DNA of 64,000 nt from Vigna angularis (Eukaryota; Streptophyta; Magnoliopsida; Fabales; Fabaceae), in NCBI RefSeq assembly GCF_016808095.1, contig NC_068971.1, forward strand, positions 11,420,501 through 11,484,500, given 5' to 3'. Under the pieces are notes generated by a model. It saw only the letters and a list, made by a program, of their open reading frames with translations, made no database searches and was not told the origin of the DNA. Positions 20,956-34,228 of the stretch are shown here, one piece after another. The position numbers and the translations under genes are program-made. Numbering within the stretch: the first letter of the stretch is position 1; each line of letters begins with the position of its first letter.

Positions 20956-23900
20956 TGACATATGTTTTATATTAAAAAAATGGTAAATAAAATAAATTGA
21001 TTTATTTAAATTTTAATAATTTATTTAAATATATTTTTATTACAATATATATGCTTAATGTTTAGAGATACTAGAATACTAAAGAATGTTTTTGGAAGGA
21101 TATTTGAAATAATTTGCTTACATTTTGGAATTCTTCCGATTATCATAACAAATGTGTTTCAACTAAAAAATACATAGTTTCATAAAAAGGTGAGGTCGTA
21201 GACATACGTTGTTCTATGAGGACTCATGAGTATTTATGATATAAACCTTAATTTCTTTTGTTTTCATATTATGATATAACTTATGTATTTTAAAATTTAT
21301 GTATATATAACCTCATATTTTACTATCAACAGAAGAATTGAAACAATTTATATTTCTTGATAAGTTATTTCAACAAACTCATATTCACAAAAAAATTTGG
21401 TTGGTTTGTTGATCAAATGTCTCAAAGTATACATGTAAGTAAAAACTTTTGCTATTATTCCTTTAAACTTAAAATTGTACCATATTTGACTAATTTCTCA
21501 TTTTTTTCTTTAACGGAATAATTTTGAAAGTAAACTTTCACATGTCAAATCTATGTAAGGGTCATGTTCTAATACATCACAAGAACATAACACTGATGTT
21601 GCACAATATGACATCATTAGGACACAGAGCTAGGTTGATGTTAACAATGAAAAAAAGAAGAAGGAAGACTACATAGGGTAGGACAAATTGGTGCAAATTA
21701 CATTGTTGAAAGAGACACCCTCAAGCAGCAACCAACCTCTTCCACTAGTGCTGATGAGTCTATTATGTAAACATAATGAATAAATACATGTGATCACGTT
21801 TATGATGATTTGAGCCACAAGTTTAAAATATTGCACAATCTGGTCATGAAATTTTTGCCTTGAGATGCCTAAACTTTTCTTCAACAACATTGTCCTAAAA
21901 GTAACCCACTTAGTCTAGTCTAACTACAAGCTCAACAACAAGAACAACACCCTAAAAAAAGACCCTTAAGAAGAAGACATTGATGATTATGTAAATTATT
22001 AGGACTTCTTTTGACATATTTATTATTACGTGTTTTCTTTATTATGTGTACATATATTCTAATTGATATTTGTTTGGATTGCCTGCAAATCTGTCTCGGT
22101 ATTGACATGTTTGATTGAGTATAGAAAATAATCCCATGCACTTTTATTAAATGTTTGTCTAAATATGATATTACAAGTCTAATTGAGTGTAGAGAATATA
22201 ACTCATTGTACAAGAAACACACATTACGTTTATTGACGAGTACATTTATTGATAATGTCTGTAATTAATAGATGCTATATCGATGAATATTTGTTATTAA
22301 CCTTTTGTACTTGATATATGTTACTATCACTAATATATTTGTCGATAATTACCAATTTATCACTAATTATTAAAGATTTTCGTTATCCCGTCAATCAATA
22401 TTATCGAATATATTTTTAATGATAGATTTTTGTTTATAAATAATCTGTTAGAGAAGAAAAATGAGATTACCAACAAAATTTTGTAGTTACTATCAGTGGT
22501 CGTCTATAATTTTTTTTTAATGAAATTTATTCCAAAATTTTCTTTCACTTTTCATTCATTCTTTCAGTTCCAAAACTTTATTTTTCGGTCACTTTCTCTA
22601 ATTTAAATAATTCCATCTTTTTTGTTTTCTTTTTTATTTAATAGAAACTTTAATTTTTCAATCATTTTTCTTTTTTGTTTAATAGTAATTTAATTTTTAT
22701 ATTTAAACTTATAATTCACTCTCAATATATTTTTTATTCAATTAAATTTTAATATTTATTAAATAATTTTAATTTAGTATTTATGTTAAATTGATATTAA
22801 GACCATTAAAAAATATCACCTATCAAAATCTACATCATCTTATATTATAACATAAAATGCTAAATTAACTACATTTAAAAGATATTGAAAATTAATTAAA
22901 TAAAAAAATTGTGAATCAAAATAAACCATAAACCTAAATATAAAAAATAAATTATGAATTATGTTTTTTTTTTCATTAATCTAAACAAAACCTAAAGAAG
23001 TAGGGCTTGTGAGAATTAACTGTGATTATCAAAATTACTTTTTTACCAATATAAGAAAAACCATTTTTTTTAAAATTATCAATAAACACAAACAAATACA
23101 AGAATGAAAAATGTTAGGTTTTACTGAGCTGTTAATTTCTGGAGTACTGATGCTACTGCTGACCACAACCTATTTCAATTGGGAAGACATGACCTGTCCG
23201 AATCTTTTCAGACTATTCTGAACCCAATCTTTCTTTAGACACTTTTTTTTGACTTATCCTATTATTTTTGAAACAAAAAGTCTATTGTTAGTTGAGATCA
23301 TTGTTCCTCACTCTCACTCTCTTCCATTATCTTCTATCTTTTTAATCAAGCACCATCTTTCTCATTCACTTCCCAAATATATAAATTATATTACTTTTCA
23401 CTTGACCAAGTTCATCTTCAATTTGACAACCAAAACACAAGTTAATAAAAAGATAGTATAAAATGCATAGAAAGAGAAAGGAACATTTATTTCTATAATA
23501 GTATAAGTGTGTCAATTTGCCTGTGTGGTTGGGACCAATGGACCATCCTCTCCCTACTACTATTTATTACCAAAAATAACAAAGAAATATTCTTTTCCCC
23601 TTTAACTAAAAAGTCCATGAATTTTTTCTTGCCACCCTTATTAAGAAAATACAATATTGTCAATTATTTCTTTTTACTTTGGTTTTTTTGAGAAAGACTG
23701 AAACACACACATGCCTTGTGGGAGAAAGGAATCAAAGGGCAAAAGAAAATGGTGTATTTTTCTATTTTATTGCATAAAACATCTTAGGATTCTTCTCCTA
23801 CGGCCAATTGAGTCAGAGGCACTGAAGCATTCAGTTAAAACAATGGCCCACCTTGTACATTGTCTTGTTGTGCTTGTGGACAGTTCTATAGTTTACAACA

Positions 23901-25200
23901 CCAACCTCTTTTCCCTACTCTGCCCCTACCATCTTTTGTTTTATCTTTAATATTAAAATCTTAATACACTTCTCTTACTTTTTCCCTTCACATCTTAAGT
24001 ATTTCATTTGTAAAAAAAAGGAAAATGGGTAAGGGTGATGATTCCCTGATAGATATCTAAATCTGTGTGAGTTACTGGTAATATTGAAAAAGAAAAGAAT
24101 TTTGACTTTTGAAGTCCTGGATTAGGTACATTGATATCTTTTAAACTTTTTATTGTATGTAGATAGATTGATTTATCCTTATCTCATACGACATCTAGAA
24201 AAATAAATGCAAAATTATCAAAAGATGGAAAAGGGTAGGTAAAAATAGTGTATATACTCAAGCAAAAGCATTCATTCAGCCTAATAATTTATTGTGAATT
24301 ATGACATGAAACTCGTCGTAGAAGGGAGTCAAAGGTTTTTTTTTTTTACACCTTTTCTAGACCCAGAAAATGTAATAAAAAAAAAGGGTAAGAGAGAAGA
24401 AGAAGCCAGAATGCAAAGATTGGAAATTTATGCTATACAAGAAAAAAATATATAAGAAAATGGAATGGCTTATATATAGAGACAGTGTATTGATTCCCAG
24501 GGGTCAAATAATGGTATGAATGAGAGCAACAAAAATGGCTCTAACAGCACCAGGTAGGGTTATTTATTATAGGTAGGTGCAGATTCATAAGATACTATAA
24601 ATGCAAATTGAAATTTAATGAAACCATTGCTATCTTATGAGGATCTGAAAAACAAAAATGATAATTCTGATGAGAAAATGAGAAGGGTGCTCAATCAAAA
24701 TAGAGAGGGAACAGAATAGAAGCGCAATTCAATGATAACATTATTCAACTGAAGAACAAGAATTTTGTAACATTATTAAAAAATGGGACTGTTGTAATGC
24801 TAATATTATAATAATAATGTGGAAAAACAAGGATTGACGTTGGACCTAGCGGTTGAGATGGAGCTTCAAAACGACGTAGTTGAGTGTGTATGGTAAGGTA
24901 AGGTAGATTTGTGAGAGAGTGTGCAGTGTTACGGTCCAGCTAAGACCGCGTTGGCAAACATCATTATCGTTGGCCATTGATTCATTCACATTTTGCGTTC
25001 TCTCTTCTCCCAAAACACTGTTAAGTCTACAGTTTCTTTGTAGTATTTGCATACAAACACAAACATTAGATTGATTAGATTACGCCTATGATTCTCTGCA
25101 TGCCTAACACGCGTCTCAACTTGTTGTTTTTGTTGTACCCTATATACCCTTTTACCTTTTCCCACTCTTATCAAACCTACGTTACCTTAACCACTTCACT
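20956..25200. other. intergenic, AT-rich; possible old transposon remnants
   Basis: No coding exon could be supported. Around 21660-22030 there are decayed Ser/Gln-rich and Lys/Arg-rich short frames. Around 22230-22520 there are repeated GTCGATAATTACC-like words that recall subterminal repeats of CACTA elements, but no CACTA ends were found. Further right (23100-25200) the sequence is mixed and should contain the distal promoter of the KH gene. Confidence 0.35.
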
Positions 25201-25398
25201 TTCATACCATGAAAACTGTTCCACTTTTAAGATTTTTGTATATACAGTTGTATAGTATTGTGTTTGTTATGTTGTTGAGGGATCTTACATGTGAAAAAAA
25301 CACACTTCACTTCCTTGGTCGCTGTGAAATTTTTTTACTGTCACAAACAAAATCTAGTAACCTTTTACTGCCTAGACTTTAGCTGCATCCTGCTGTTT

Positions 25399-25407
25399 CC
25401 TTATAAA
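25399..25407 (+). promoter_or_regulatory. possible TATA box of the KH gene
   Basis: CTTATAAAG about 390 bp before the start codon, followed by a pyrimidine-rich leader. It is a plausible position for a long plant 5' UTR, but nothing else in the sequence fixes the transcription start. Confidence 0.3.
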
Positions 25408-25792
25408 GATCCCTTCCATTTCAGGACTGTCATCAACTTTTTTGTTTTTGTATTTGTTTTTTACAAGGCAGCCTGTGGACAAGGAAAATATATTAGTTTA
25501 GAAAAAAAAAGGCAGAAAAAGAGAAATATTAAGACTAAGACAGAGAGAGAATAGAAAGAAAAAGGAAATAAATAAATAATTATTTGTTGCTTCCTTTTGT
25601 GTAAAATTCAGAGAGAACTGTCCACCCTTTTTCGTTTTTCTCCTTATTACAGACCCCCCTTAATTGATGGTGCTCTGTATCCCCTTTTTCTTCTGCAAGA
25701 ACTACACCAACTAAACCTTCTTTTTCAACTTTTTTTTGGAGGCTGGTGGTTTTTTCTTCCAATCCTTGAGGAAAACTAAGAAAAAGTGAGCC

Positions 25793-28700
25793 ATGTCAGG
25801 CTTGTACAATCCCAACTTCTCTCCTGCTAGAGCTGCTTCTCCTCAGATTAGGAGCAATCCAGACGTGGACAGGTGGGTTGGTTTATTTTTTCTTGTGATG
25901 TTTTTGAGATCAAAACTTGAAAAAAGACACAAACTTGGACTCTCGGCGGAACACCCTTTGGATTTGGCCCTGTGTGTTTGATTTGCCTTGGATGAATTTG
26001 TGTGTTCTTGATTCACTAAAGCAAAGGTTGGTTCTTGTTTTTGCAGTCAGTATCTATCAGAGTTGCTGGCAGAACATCAGAAGCTTGGACCCTTCATGCA
26101 AGCTCTTCCCATATGCAGCCGCCTCCTAAATCAAGGTCTTTTGTTGTTTGTGGATCTATCCCTTATTGTTTTTGCTCTCTTGTTGTTTATTGAAGTATGC
26201 TTGATGTGTGTGTGTGTCAGATCGTGTCACAAACCTTTTATCTGTGTCAATAGTCATTGACAATGGAAACCAACGATAGACTTGATCGTGCATTGATTCC
26301 TCTCCCTGTCATCCATCATCATTGTGGTTGCACCATCCCTTCGCACTTCACTGGATACTGATTTTTTTCGTCAAAGGAGTCATTCAAATTGAAATAAAAT
26401 TTGTTTATATGTATCCCCTGTTGGATGGTGTCTGAATGTTGGAAGAAATGTACCTTCACAGTGTTAAGCTTATCCAACCGGTGATTAATTTAATGGCGGG
26501 ATATAATATTTCTCTGATTTTCATAGTCCTGAATATCTTTTCATGGGATTAATTTGAATTTGAACAGATTATGCATTCTTTTTACTTGAGGACTTGGGGG
26601 AAATCCCATCTTTGTAAAGCATGTACTCTTGTAGGTGTTCACAATTTAAGGAATTGAAAATGTCTGAATTGAAGTGTTTGGCATGGCTTTTCACTCTTGG
26701 AGAAGAGCTTGGTTTGTAAATAATGTGTAGAATGCTGGTGCCATTAACATTGGGACTGTTGACTTCGTTAGACTTCCTTCCAAATATTTAAGGCTTGTCG
26801 CTTTGCTTCCTTTAGTCTTTCTGTGATATGGTTTACTGCAAATGGTGTCCACATTTGAATGAAATATTTTCTGAGATAATTCATCACTCACTATGTCTTG
26901 ATTTTTGACACTATGCATTGGTTTCTCATTTCAATTGTTTTTCATGTGCAGAAATATTAAGAGTTTCAGGAATGTTATCCAACCAAGGTTTTGGTGACTT
27001 CGATAGACTTCGGCATAGAAGCCCTAGTCCCATGGCTTCTTCAAACCTTATGTCCAATGTCAGTGGAACAGGGTTGGGTGGATGGAATAGCCTTCAGCAG
27101 GAGGTGACTGCCTTTAGATTATCAATTGTAGCATCTGAACTTCATATCCTCAACTTTTTTTCCTTATATTATTTGAGTATATCATACATATGTGTCCATA
27201 AGCATTTGGATACTATGTATTAACTAGCTGTTATAAATGCCTACAATGTTTGTCTAGTCTAATTCCATACATTAGAAATTTTTAAAAATACTCATCATCT
27301 ATTCCTTGTATTCAGCATCAACAGCAATCAAGCATTATTCCTGCTACTAAGTGAGCATGACTACATGGATTATATAATGCTGTTATCATCTATTCATGAA
27401 GCCTAATGTATCCTAAATCATTGTATTCTCTTTTTAATAATAACAGTAATAGTAGCAAAAATTTCTGTAAGGTCAGGTTTAAGGCCACCACAGGGACAAG
27501 ACCTACGTTTATGTTCTTCAAAGCAGTTTCTTGAAAACAGGTGTGACGTGAACTGAGTGTTTGACTACATACTCTGAATTACTGGAAAATATTGAAAACC
27601 AAGGATTACTTAATGAGACGAGTGATCACTACTGAAGGTTAAGCCCCATAGATTTGTTAGATATTTAAAATATCACAACGAAATCAAACATTTGCATGAA
27701 AAAGTGTGTGTAGATGTGTGAGTACCAGAGTGGATGTTACAATATCCTCCTAAAAGAAACCTGAGAAGATCAAGGAATCATTTCATTTGAGCTCTCTTGG
27801 AATATCCACCCAAGGTGCACTCCTTTAAATTATCCATCAGCTAAAAAATTTAAGAAAACCTATTTATCCCATAAAATACGACAATGCAAGTAACTACCAG
27901 TGAAAATTTTGACATTCCTCCCCTTCATAGGCAACAAATAGCAGTAAACATTGCATGTTGCCAAAAACCCTTGCCTCCTTAAATATCTCAAGGCTCTGAA
28001 GTGAGAAAATTGAGAATGTTTCAGACAAGTGTACAAACCCAAATTGACCAAAACTACCAGAAAGCCTCCACTTCAGTTCACCCCACAGAAATAGAAGTCT
28101 GTTTTTCTCATAGCCAGAGTATAGTGTGGACTTTGGGATATATAGAGTTTTGTGAGGGTTGCAGTTCTGTAACAAATAATTCATATTAATCCTATCCTAT
28201 TATGTACCACCATCCAAATAAACGATTCACCTTCAAAAAAATGCCATAGCTTTCAAAGGTGATGTGAAGAAAAAAGCTTTTTGGTCAAGAGATTGATCAA
28301 GAAATTGGGAGCAAGATTAACAAGTACGGACTCCAGAGGTTCCAGGGAATCCTTCTATCTCTGGCAAATAAGATAGACAAATAGACCAAGCAAACCAGTT
28401 TGGCCCATTTGCATAAATATCTTGATAACTATTTATAAGATAAGAAAATATGAAAGTAAAATGAATTTAGCTTCTCCCATAAACTAAATTCATCTTATGT
28501 GCTTTAGCTTGTGGAAAAGTTAAATGAAAGAGCTTCTACAAAAGTTAAGTGCATAAATTGCCTTTGGCTTATGGGAAAAACTCGATTCAATACCTCCTTG
28601 ATTTTGTTCTCCTATAAATGATTTAGGAGTTTTACCCATATAGGACTTAAGTATACACCATATCTAGGATGGATTTAGGTAAACAATTCAAGTCATTACT

Positions 28701-31574
28701 ACATATAACTTATTTCTTTATTTGAAGAGGAAATTGGCTTAAAAAGTTTTTATTTAAGTTGGAAGTCATTTCTACAAGCTATCCTGAATGCATATTGAGA
28801 TAATCTAATAGACATATCATAAACTATTTTATAAATTCTCCTAATCTCTTACCAAGCGCTTATGTCATGTCATATGATACCCTAATTCTAAGTGCAACCT
28901 TACTCTATTATGATTGAGGTCCTGAAAAAAAGAGGTAATTCCCACCCATATAAGAACTAAGGCATTCAATTGATGATGTGATCCAAGTCAAAGATCTGTC
29001 TTACATACTGACATTAGGTTATTTTTCAAGATCTCATGCATCAATATCTGATGTTAGTCCTATAACTCACTGACTCACATCAATGCCTGCTTTGTCCCAT
29101 GATGATGGTGTTTTGTCATTTAATGATGATGATCTTCTTGTATTGTGTGTTCTAACATGTCTATCTTACATATAAGCTGTTTTTATATGTTTTTATGTGG
29201 TTTGGAATTAGTTGTTCATGTTAACACTCTAGAGAAGGCATAAACTTGCATAAAAAATGGGATGCAAGTTTTACATGATGTAAGATTGGAAAGAATATAT
29301 ATACTAGTGAATCAATGCTTGATATGTAAGCTTAGACTCTGTTTGAATATGATTCAAGCAGACTAAGGGATTGAGTCTTCTCTTCAACCAATAATTTGTA
29401 CTCCTAACAGTTTCATGATGGTGTCTTCCTTGCTTTAATAAGGTAGGCCATGATATCCAACATAAAATCTGATTGATCCTGTATTTGTGTTATTATTCAT
29501 GATAGTAAAGTATTAGACTATCTGACTAGCAGAAAAGTTTGACAGCTGCCTCTTCCAGTGCCTTTTCTGCATATCATCTCTTGGATTCCCTCATTCATTC
29601 AAACTTGTAGAATTTCCTGATTTGTTGGTTCATCATGAGATTGAAAATGCTAGCTGCTTATTGATTTATGTTTTTGTGACGAAAAAAGTTATCTTTTGTT
29701 TTTGTTGTTTAACATGGTCATTTCTAACTTTTATATATCAACATTGCTTTCTCTGTAAAAACAGAGGTTGTGCGGACCCCCTGGAATGACAATGGACTGG
29801 CAAAGTGCACCTGCAAGTCCTAGTTCATTCACTGTTAAGAGGATATTGCGCTTGGAAATTCCAGTAGATACATATCCCAATGTAAGCTTTTATACAAACT
29901 CATTTGATAAATCAGATAGCTGTTTTTGTCTTTTCTGGAACTGAAATATCTACCATCTTTATTTAACTAATAAAAGTATGTTGGCCATTATTGCATCAGT
30001 TCAATTTTGTTGGAAGGCTTCTGGGGCCTAGAGGCAATTCCTTGAAACGTGTAGAAGCTACAACTGGGTGTCGTGTGTATATTAGGGGAAAAGGTTCAAT
30101 AAAGGATCCAGACAAGGTAATGAAGATAAGCCTAATTTTCTAGGTTTTATTTACAACGTACTTATGAATGATCTATATGCTCAATCATACTTGTATCAAC
30201 TGAAATTGTTCTTTATTTTTCAATTTTAAGGAGGAGAAATTAAGAGGAAGACCAGGCTATGAGCATCTCAATGAACCCCTGCACATTTTGATTGAGGCTG
30301 ACTTACCTGCCAATGTTGTTGAAATAAGGCTCAGGCAGGCTCAGGAAATTATTGAAGAACTTCTCAAGCCTGTGGTATGCTCATTCACCCTATATCTTTA
30401 TCTGTTATGCAGAGTGTACTAACTGTTGGTCAACTCCACTTTTCCGAAAACAGAGAGCATAAAGAGACCTTTTATCTCTTTTGTTCTTAACTTCTAATTT
30501 GGATAGTTAATTTGTTTGCATATCCCGCCATTTACTTGTTTTGATGTGATGAAGGTATAGATGCCAGATTTTAGTAAAGTAGGTGATTTGATAAAAATTA
30601 ATCTTTGAAAAAAGTATTTTATGTAGACTATTGTATTTGTCAAGACACATTAATCACTTCTCATTCATACGCAACCATATTAGTTGATTATCACAATTTG
30701 AAAAAAAAAGGGATTCAATGTGATCTTACAAAAAAGTGCAGCTACGTGTCTTTGTAGTGTTTATGTCAACATACATTTCTCCCTCATAAACAACAACTAC
30801 AACAAAGCCTTATCCCACTGTGCGGGATTGCATATATGTATCACACATTCAGCTCAATTAAAAGTCTACATGATCCTGTATTATACTGGCGAGTTTGTCT
30901 CGAAATTCAAAACACAACCCCCTCCCTTATCTGGGCTTGCAAATGGCTATGAGACCATAGGTGAAGTTTCTTTCTCCTACCCTTATAAACATGTCGCAGA
31001 AAAAGGTTGTTCAAAGTAGCAGCAGCTTGTGAGATAGGAGAAATAAGCATCTGGGGATGTAAAAACATAGTTTTTCCAATTTAAAAAAATCTGGGTAGTG
31101 TATGCAGGCATATTGGTATTGGTATTGGATATACATAGGACATTTTCCACCTTCATTTTATTCTCAAAATTGCAAGAGTAAAATCCATGTCGGTTGATGT
31201 ACTAGGATTCTGTTGGAAATTTGCTTATTTACACTTTTCTTTTCCTTGTTTCCTATCAAGTATTCTATCCAAGTTACCACTGTAGATCTGTTTTTCGTCT
31301 CTTTTCTGCACACCCATTTATTCATGGAAACAAAGAACTCTGAAGTTTTCCATGGGCTACCAGTTTGCTGATTCATCTGAGTGATTAAATTTTCATTTTA
31401 TGATGGATGTCAACGTTTGACATGCAGGAGGAGTCACAGGACTACATCAAGAGGCAGCAGTTGCGTGAACTTGCTATGCTGAATTCAAATTTCAGAGAAG
31501 AGAGTCCAGGGCCAAGTGGCAGTGTGTCTCCATTCAACTCCAGTGGAATGAAACGCGCAAAGACGGGTCGCTGA
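25793..31574 (+). CDS. STAR-family KH-domain RNA-binding protein (At3g08620/SPIN1-like)
   Basis: Seven coding exons, join(25793..25872,26047..26135,26952..27103,29765..29881,30000..30116,30231..30374,31428..31574). All have GT-AG introns and phases that agree, giving 281 residues. Start is [19 protein letters not shown]. Residues 27-58 ([20 protein letters not shown]) match the N-terminal dimerisation segment of plant quaking-like proteins. A Ser/Pro/Gly-rich stretch follows, then [11 protein letters not shown], and the KH domain with the GPRG loop at residues 155-158 ([20 protein letters not shown]). The Ser/Pro-rich C-terminus ends GMKRAKTGR. Arabidopsis homologues are about the same length. 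The family binds RNA in the nucleus; the rice relative SPIN1 acts in flowering-time control (from memory). Introns 3 (2.66 kb) and 6 (1.05 kb) are long. The next coding gene is plus-strand DUF3411, and NDUFA1 lies divergently 24 kb away. Confidence 0.95.
27104..29764 (+). other. intron 3 of the KH gene (2.66 kb)
   Basis: Spans GGAG|GTGACT to AACAG|AGG. AT-rich, with short decayed repeat-like stretches around 28430-28900. I see no embedded gene or clear transposon ends. Confidence 0.8.
30784..31010. repeat. possible SINE-like fragment in intron 6 of the KH gene
   Basis: AACAACTACAACAAAGCCTT followed by ATCCCACTGTGCGGG resembles a short motif very common in plant introns and attributed to small dispersed retroelements. 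GGCTTGCAAATGGCTATGAG follows at about 30937. Divergent, and without ends I can define. Confidence 0.3.
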
Positions 31575-33702
31575 AAGTTGTCGTCGGTGGACGGTGTAGA
31601 TGATGAGTATTGTGGTCCTCCAGCTATTGATTGCTGGGAATATCTTCCAGTACATGTCTGATTCCATGCAAGCTATGAAAGAATAGGCTAACAATTCTTG
31701 CTGGTTAGCACTCTGCTGGTTTTTCCTCACCCTTTTTGTTCCTGAACAGACAGGAGACAAAGCTGGAATGAGGAAGTTTTAAAAGAGAAAAAATTATATA
31801 GTTGGGGGTATTGAGAATAGGTTTGTTCAGACCAACCCTTTTTTTTTCCTTGCAAACTTAATACATTCATTGAATTTATTCTTGCGTCAGTTACTTTTGA
31901 GAAGTGTGGAATATATACATGTGATGGTTGGTGGTGATGGTGGTGAAGTTTTAGGTCCAAGACAAGTGTTTATTGGCATGTGACACTGTCAAAGTCTCAT
32001 GGTGTTTTAATATTTATGATAAGCTAGCATAGGATGGATTCTTTTTAGTTGTTTGTCACAGGCATTTGGTTTCTCTTCGGAGGGCTATGCACTGTAGTTG
32101 AAATTATGCATGTCAGATAAACTTCTTACCATGTACCATTAAAAGAACAAATGTGGTATTTGTTTATATAGAATGGTACATTTAAATCTTTTGCAACGCC
32201 TTTTATTTCACCATATAAATTTCTTTTGCTGTCAAAACTCCTACACCATGGATTCTGCATTGGCCTACTGCTAAGAAATGTGGCTTTTGCACATCCTTTG
32301 AAGCTGAACTGATGGATATTTTGAAGGGTGTCAAACTTCACTTGGAGCATTGCTATCTGCCAAGTTCAGATGTTAGACAAAACCTCTGGTGCTAATCATT
32401 TGGTCACAGATAGGTAATGCCTGTGACATCTTTTTCTTCTCTGTATTTTCTTATCCTCTTGTATTGTTTTCATAAAATCACAAACAAAAAGTTAAATAAG
32501 TTTTTAGTTTTTAAATTTTGATGTAAAATTAAAATTTGTTTTTGTTTCAAATTTTAATATAGTTGATTTTTAGGTTTCTAAAAATAAATAGATATAGTAT
32601 ACTTTAATCTATTTGTGTTAAATTGTTTTAATGTATCAAACGACTTCAAATGATAGTGTTTTAGCTGTTATTCCATTTGACATTTTCAAACGTAGTTTAA
32701 CATATATAAAAAATTTAATATTATTAATTAAAAGGATTATATATATTTAATTTCAAAAATTGAGAATTAAAATGTATTAAAGTTTAAATAGATGAATTTT
32801 AATTTTGTGTCCAAGTTCAAAAATTAAAAACATATTTAGTTTTAAACAAAAGTTTATCTCCTAAAAAAATCCATAACTTATAAAAAAATAAATATATGTT
32901 ATGGTTTACAAAATTTTGCCATGTTTTTACATCTCGAGTTCTTATGAATAAACCAAAAATCACCCAAAACACGTTTCGGTTGCGACTAGACAGATGAATG
33001 AATCAAAGTTTGACTAAACATCTCCAGAAGAGAAGTCATATTTAGAGTTGCAAGTTTTTATAAAACTTTGAATTTTGTAGAATTTTTCGTTATAATTGTT
33101 GATGTAACAATAAATTTAGATTTTGAGTCACAAGAATAAAAAAGCAATATTTTTCAATATGAAAAAAAAAATTGTTTCTTAGACATATTTCATAATAACA
33201 AACATTTTTAGGTTGAAGTGTGAATAAATTTATTGTTAAGAAGTCTTATAAGACAAGTTACATCAGAAAAATATATGTGTGTGATTTTTAAATTACGTTA
33301 TATAATGAGATTCAGAAAATATAAATTAAAACTATACTTTATGGCTTTTACAATGAAAATAGAGTAGATATGAAAAAGAAAATGTAACTTAAAAGTAATA
33401 GAAAAAGAAAAGAACATAATACTTGAAAATAATTATGGTTGATTTAAAAGAATAAAATATAGATTACAATCATATAATTATAGTAATTATCAAAATTTCC
33501 TTTAAAAATTAAATATAAAAAATATATCGTATATAGCATTAATATTTTTAAAAATGGCATAATCGACCAGGTAGAATCAATAATGAATTATGTCCTGAAA
33601 AAATATAATATGAAGAATTTTGACATAATCAATTATGAAATGAATAATGGATTATCTAGACATGTGCTATAGTAATTTAGTAAATAAAAATATGCACAAT
33701 CA

Positions 33703-33753
<51 letters not shown>

Positions 33754-34228
33754 CATGTAACTGTAAAAAAATAATAAATATCCTATTTGTTTACTGTCGG
33801 AGTAAAGTTTGAAGAAATATAATTATTCTTATCATACTAAATAGTTTCATCTTCTAAAATGTTAATATTCTAAGTGGCTTATCTTACATCTTTAGGCTTA
33901 ATTTCTATGTATCCTGTTTTAGAGTGTTTTTTGTTTCTAAAAGATATTTAGAAGGATAGAAATAATAATAAGTTAATATTTGGTGAAGATTTAGAAAAAT
34001 AATTTTTAATTTTTTTAGAAAGTGAGTGAAGTGATTTACATTATTTACATGCATTCACCTTAATAATAAAAAGGATATATTAGAGAGTGTATTTTTAATG
34101 TTTTAAAATAATATGTTATATGCATCTACGTAATATAAATTTAGAATTAGCGTCTTCTTTACATAAATCAAATGCATATCGCAGCACTGATTAAGATCAA
34201 ACCCCAAAACACATCACAAACTTTTAGG
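31575..34228. other. 3' UTR of the KH gene, then AT-rich intergenic DNA
   Basis: The first few hundred bases should be the KH 3' UTR. The remainder is AT-rich without recognisable genes. A perfect (AT)n microsatellite of about 44 bp lies at 33707-33750. Confidence 0.5.
33707..33750. repeat. (AT)n microsatellite
   Basis: About 22 uninterrupted AT units. Confidence 0.95.

Noticed and set aside
22230..22520. CACTA transposon end
   Set aside because: Repeated GTCGATAATTACC-like words are suggestive, but no CACTA terminus, inverted partner or 3-bp duplication was found.
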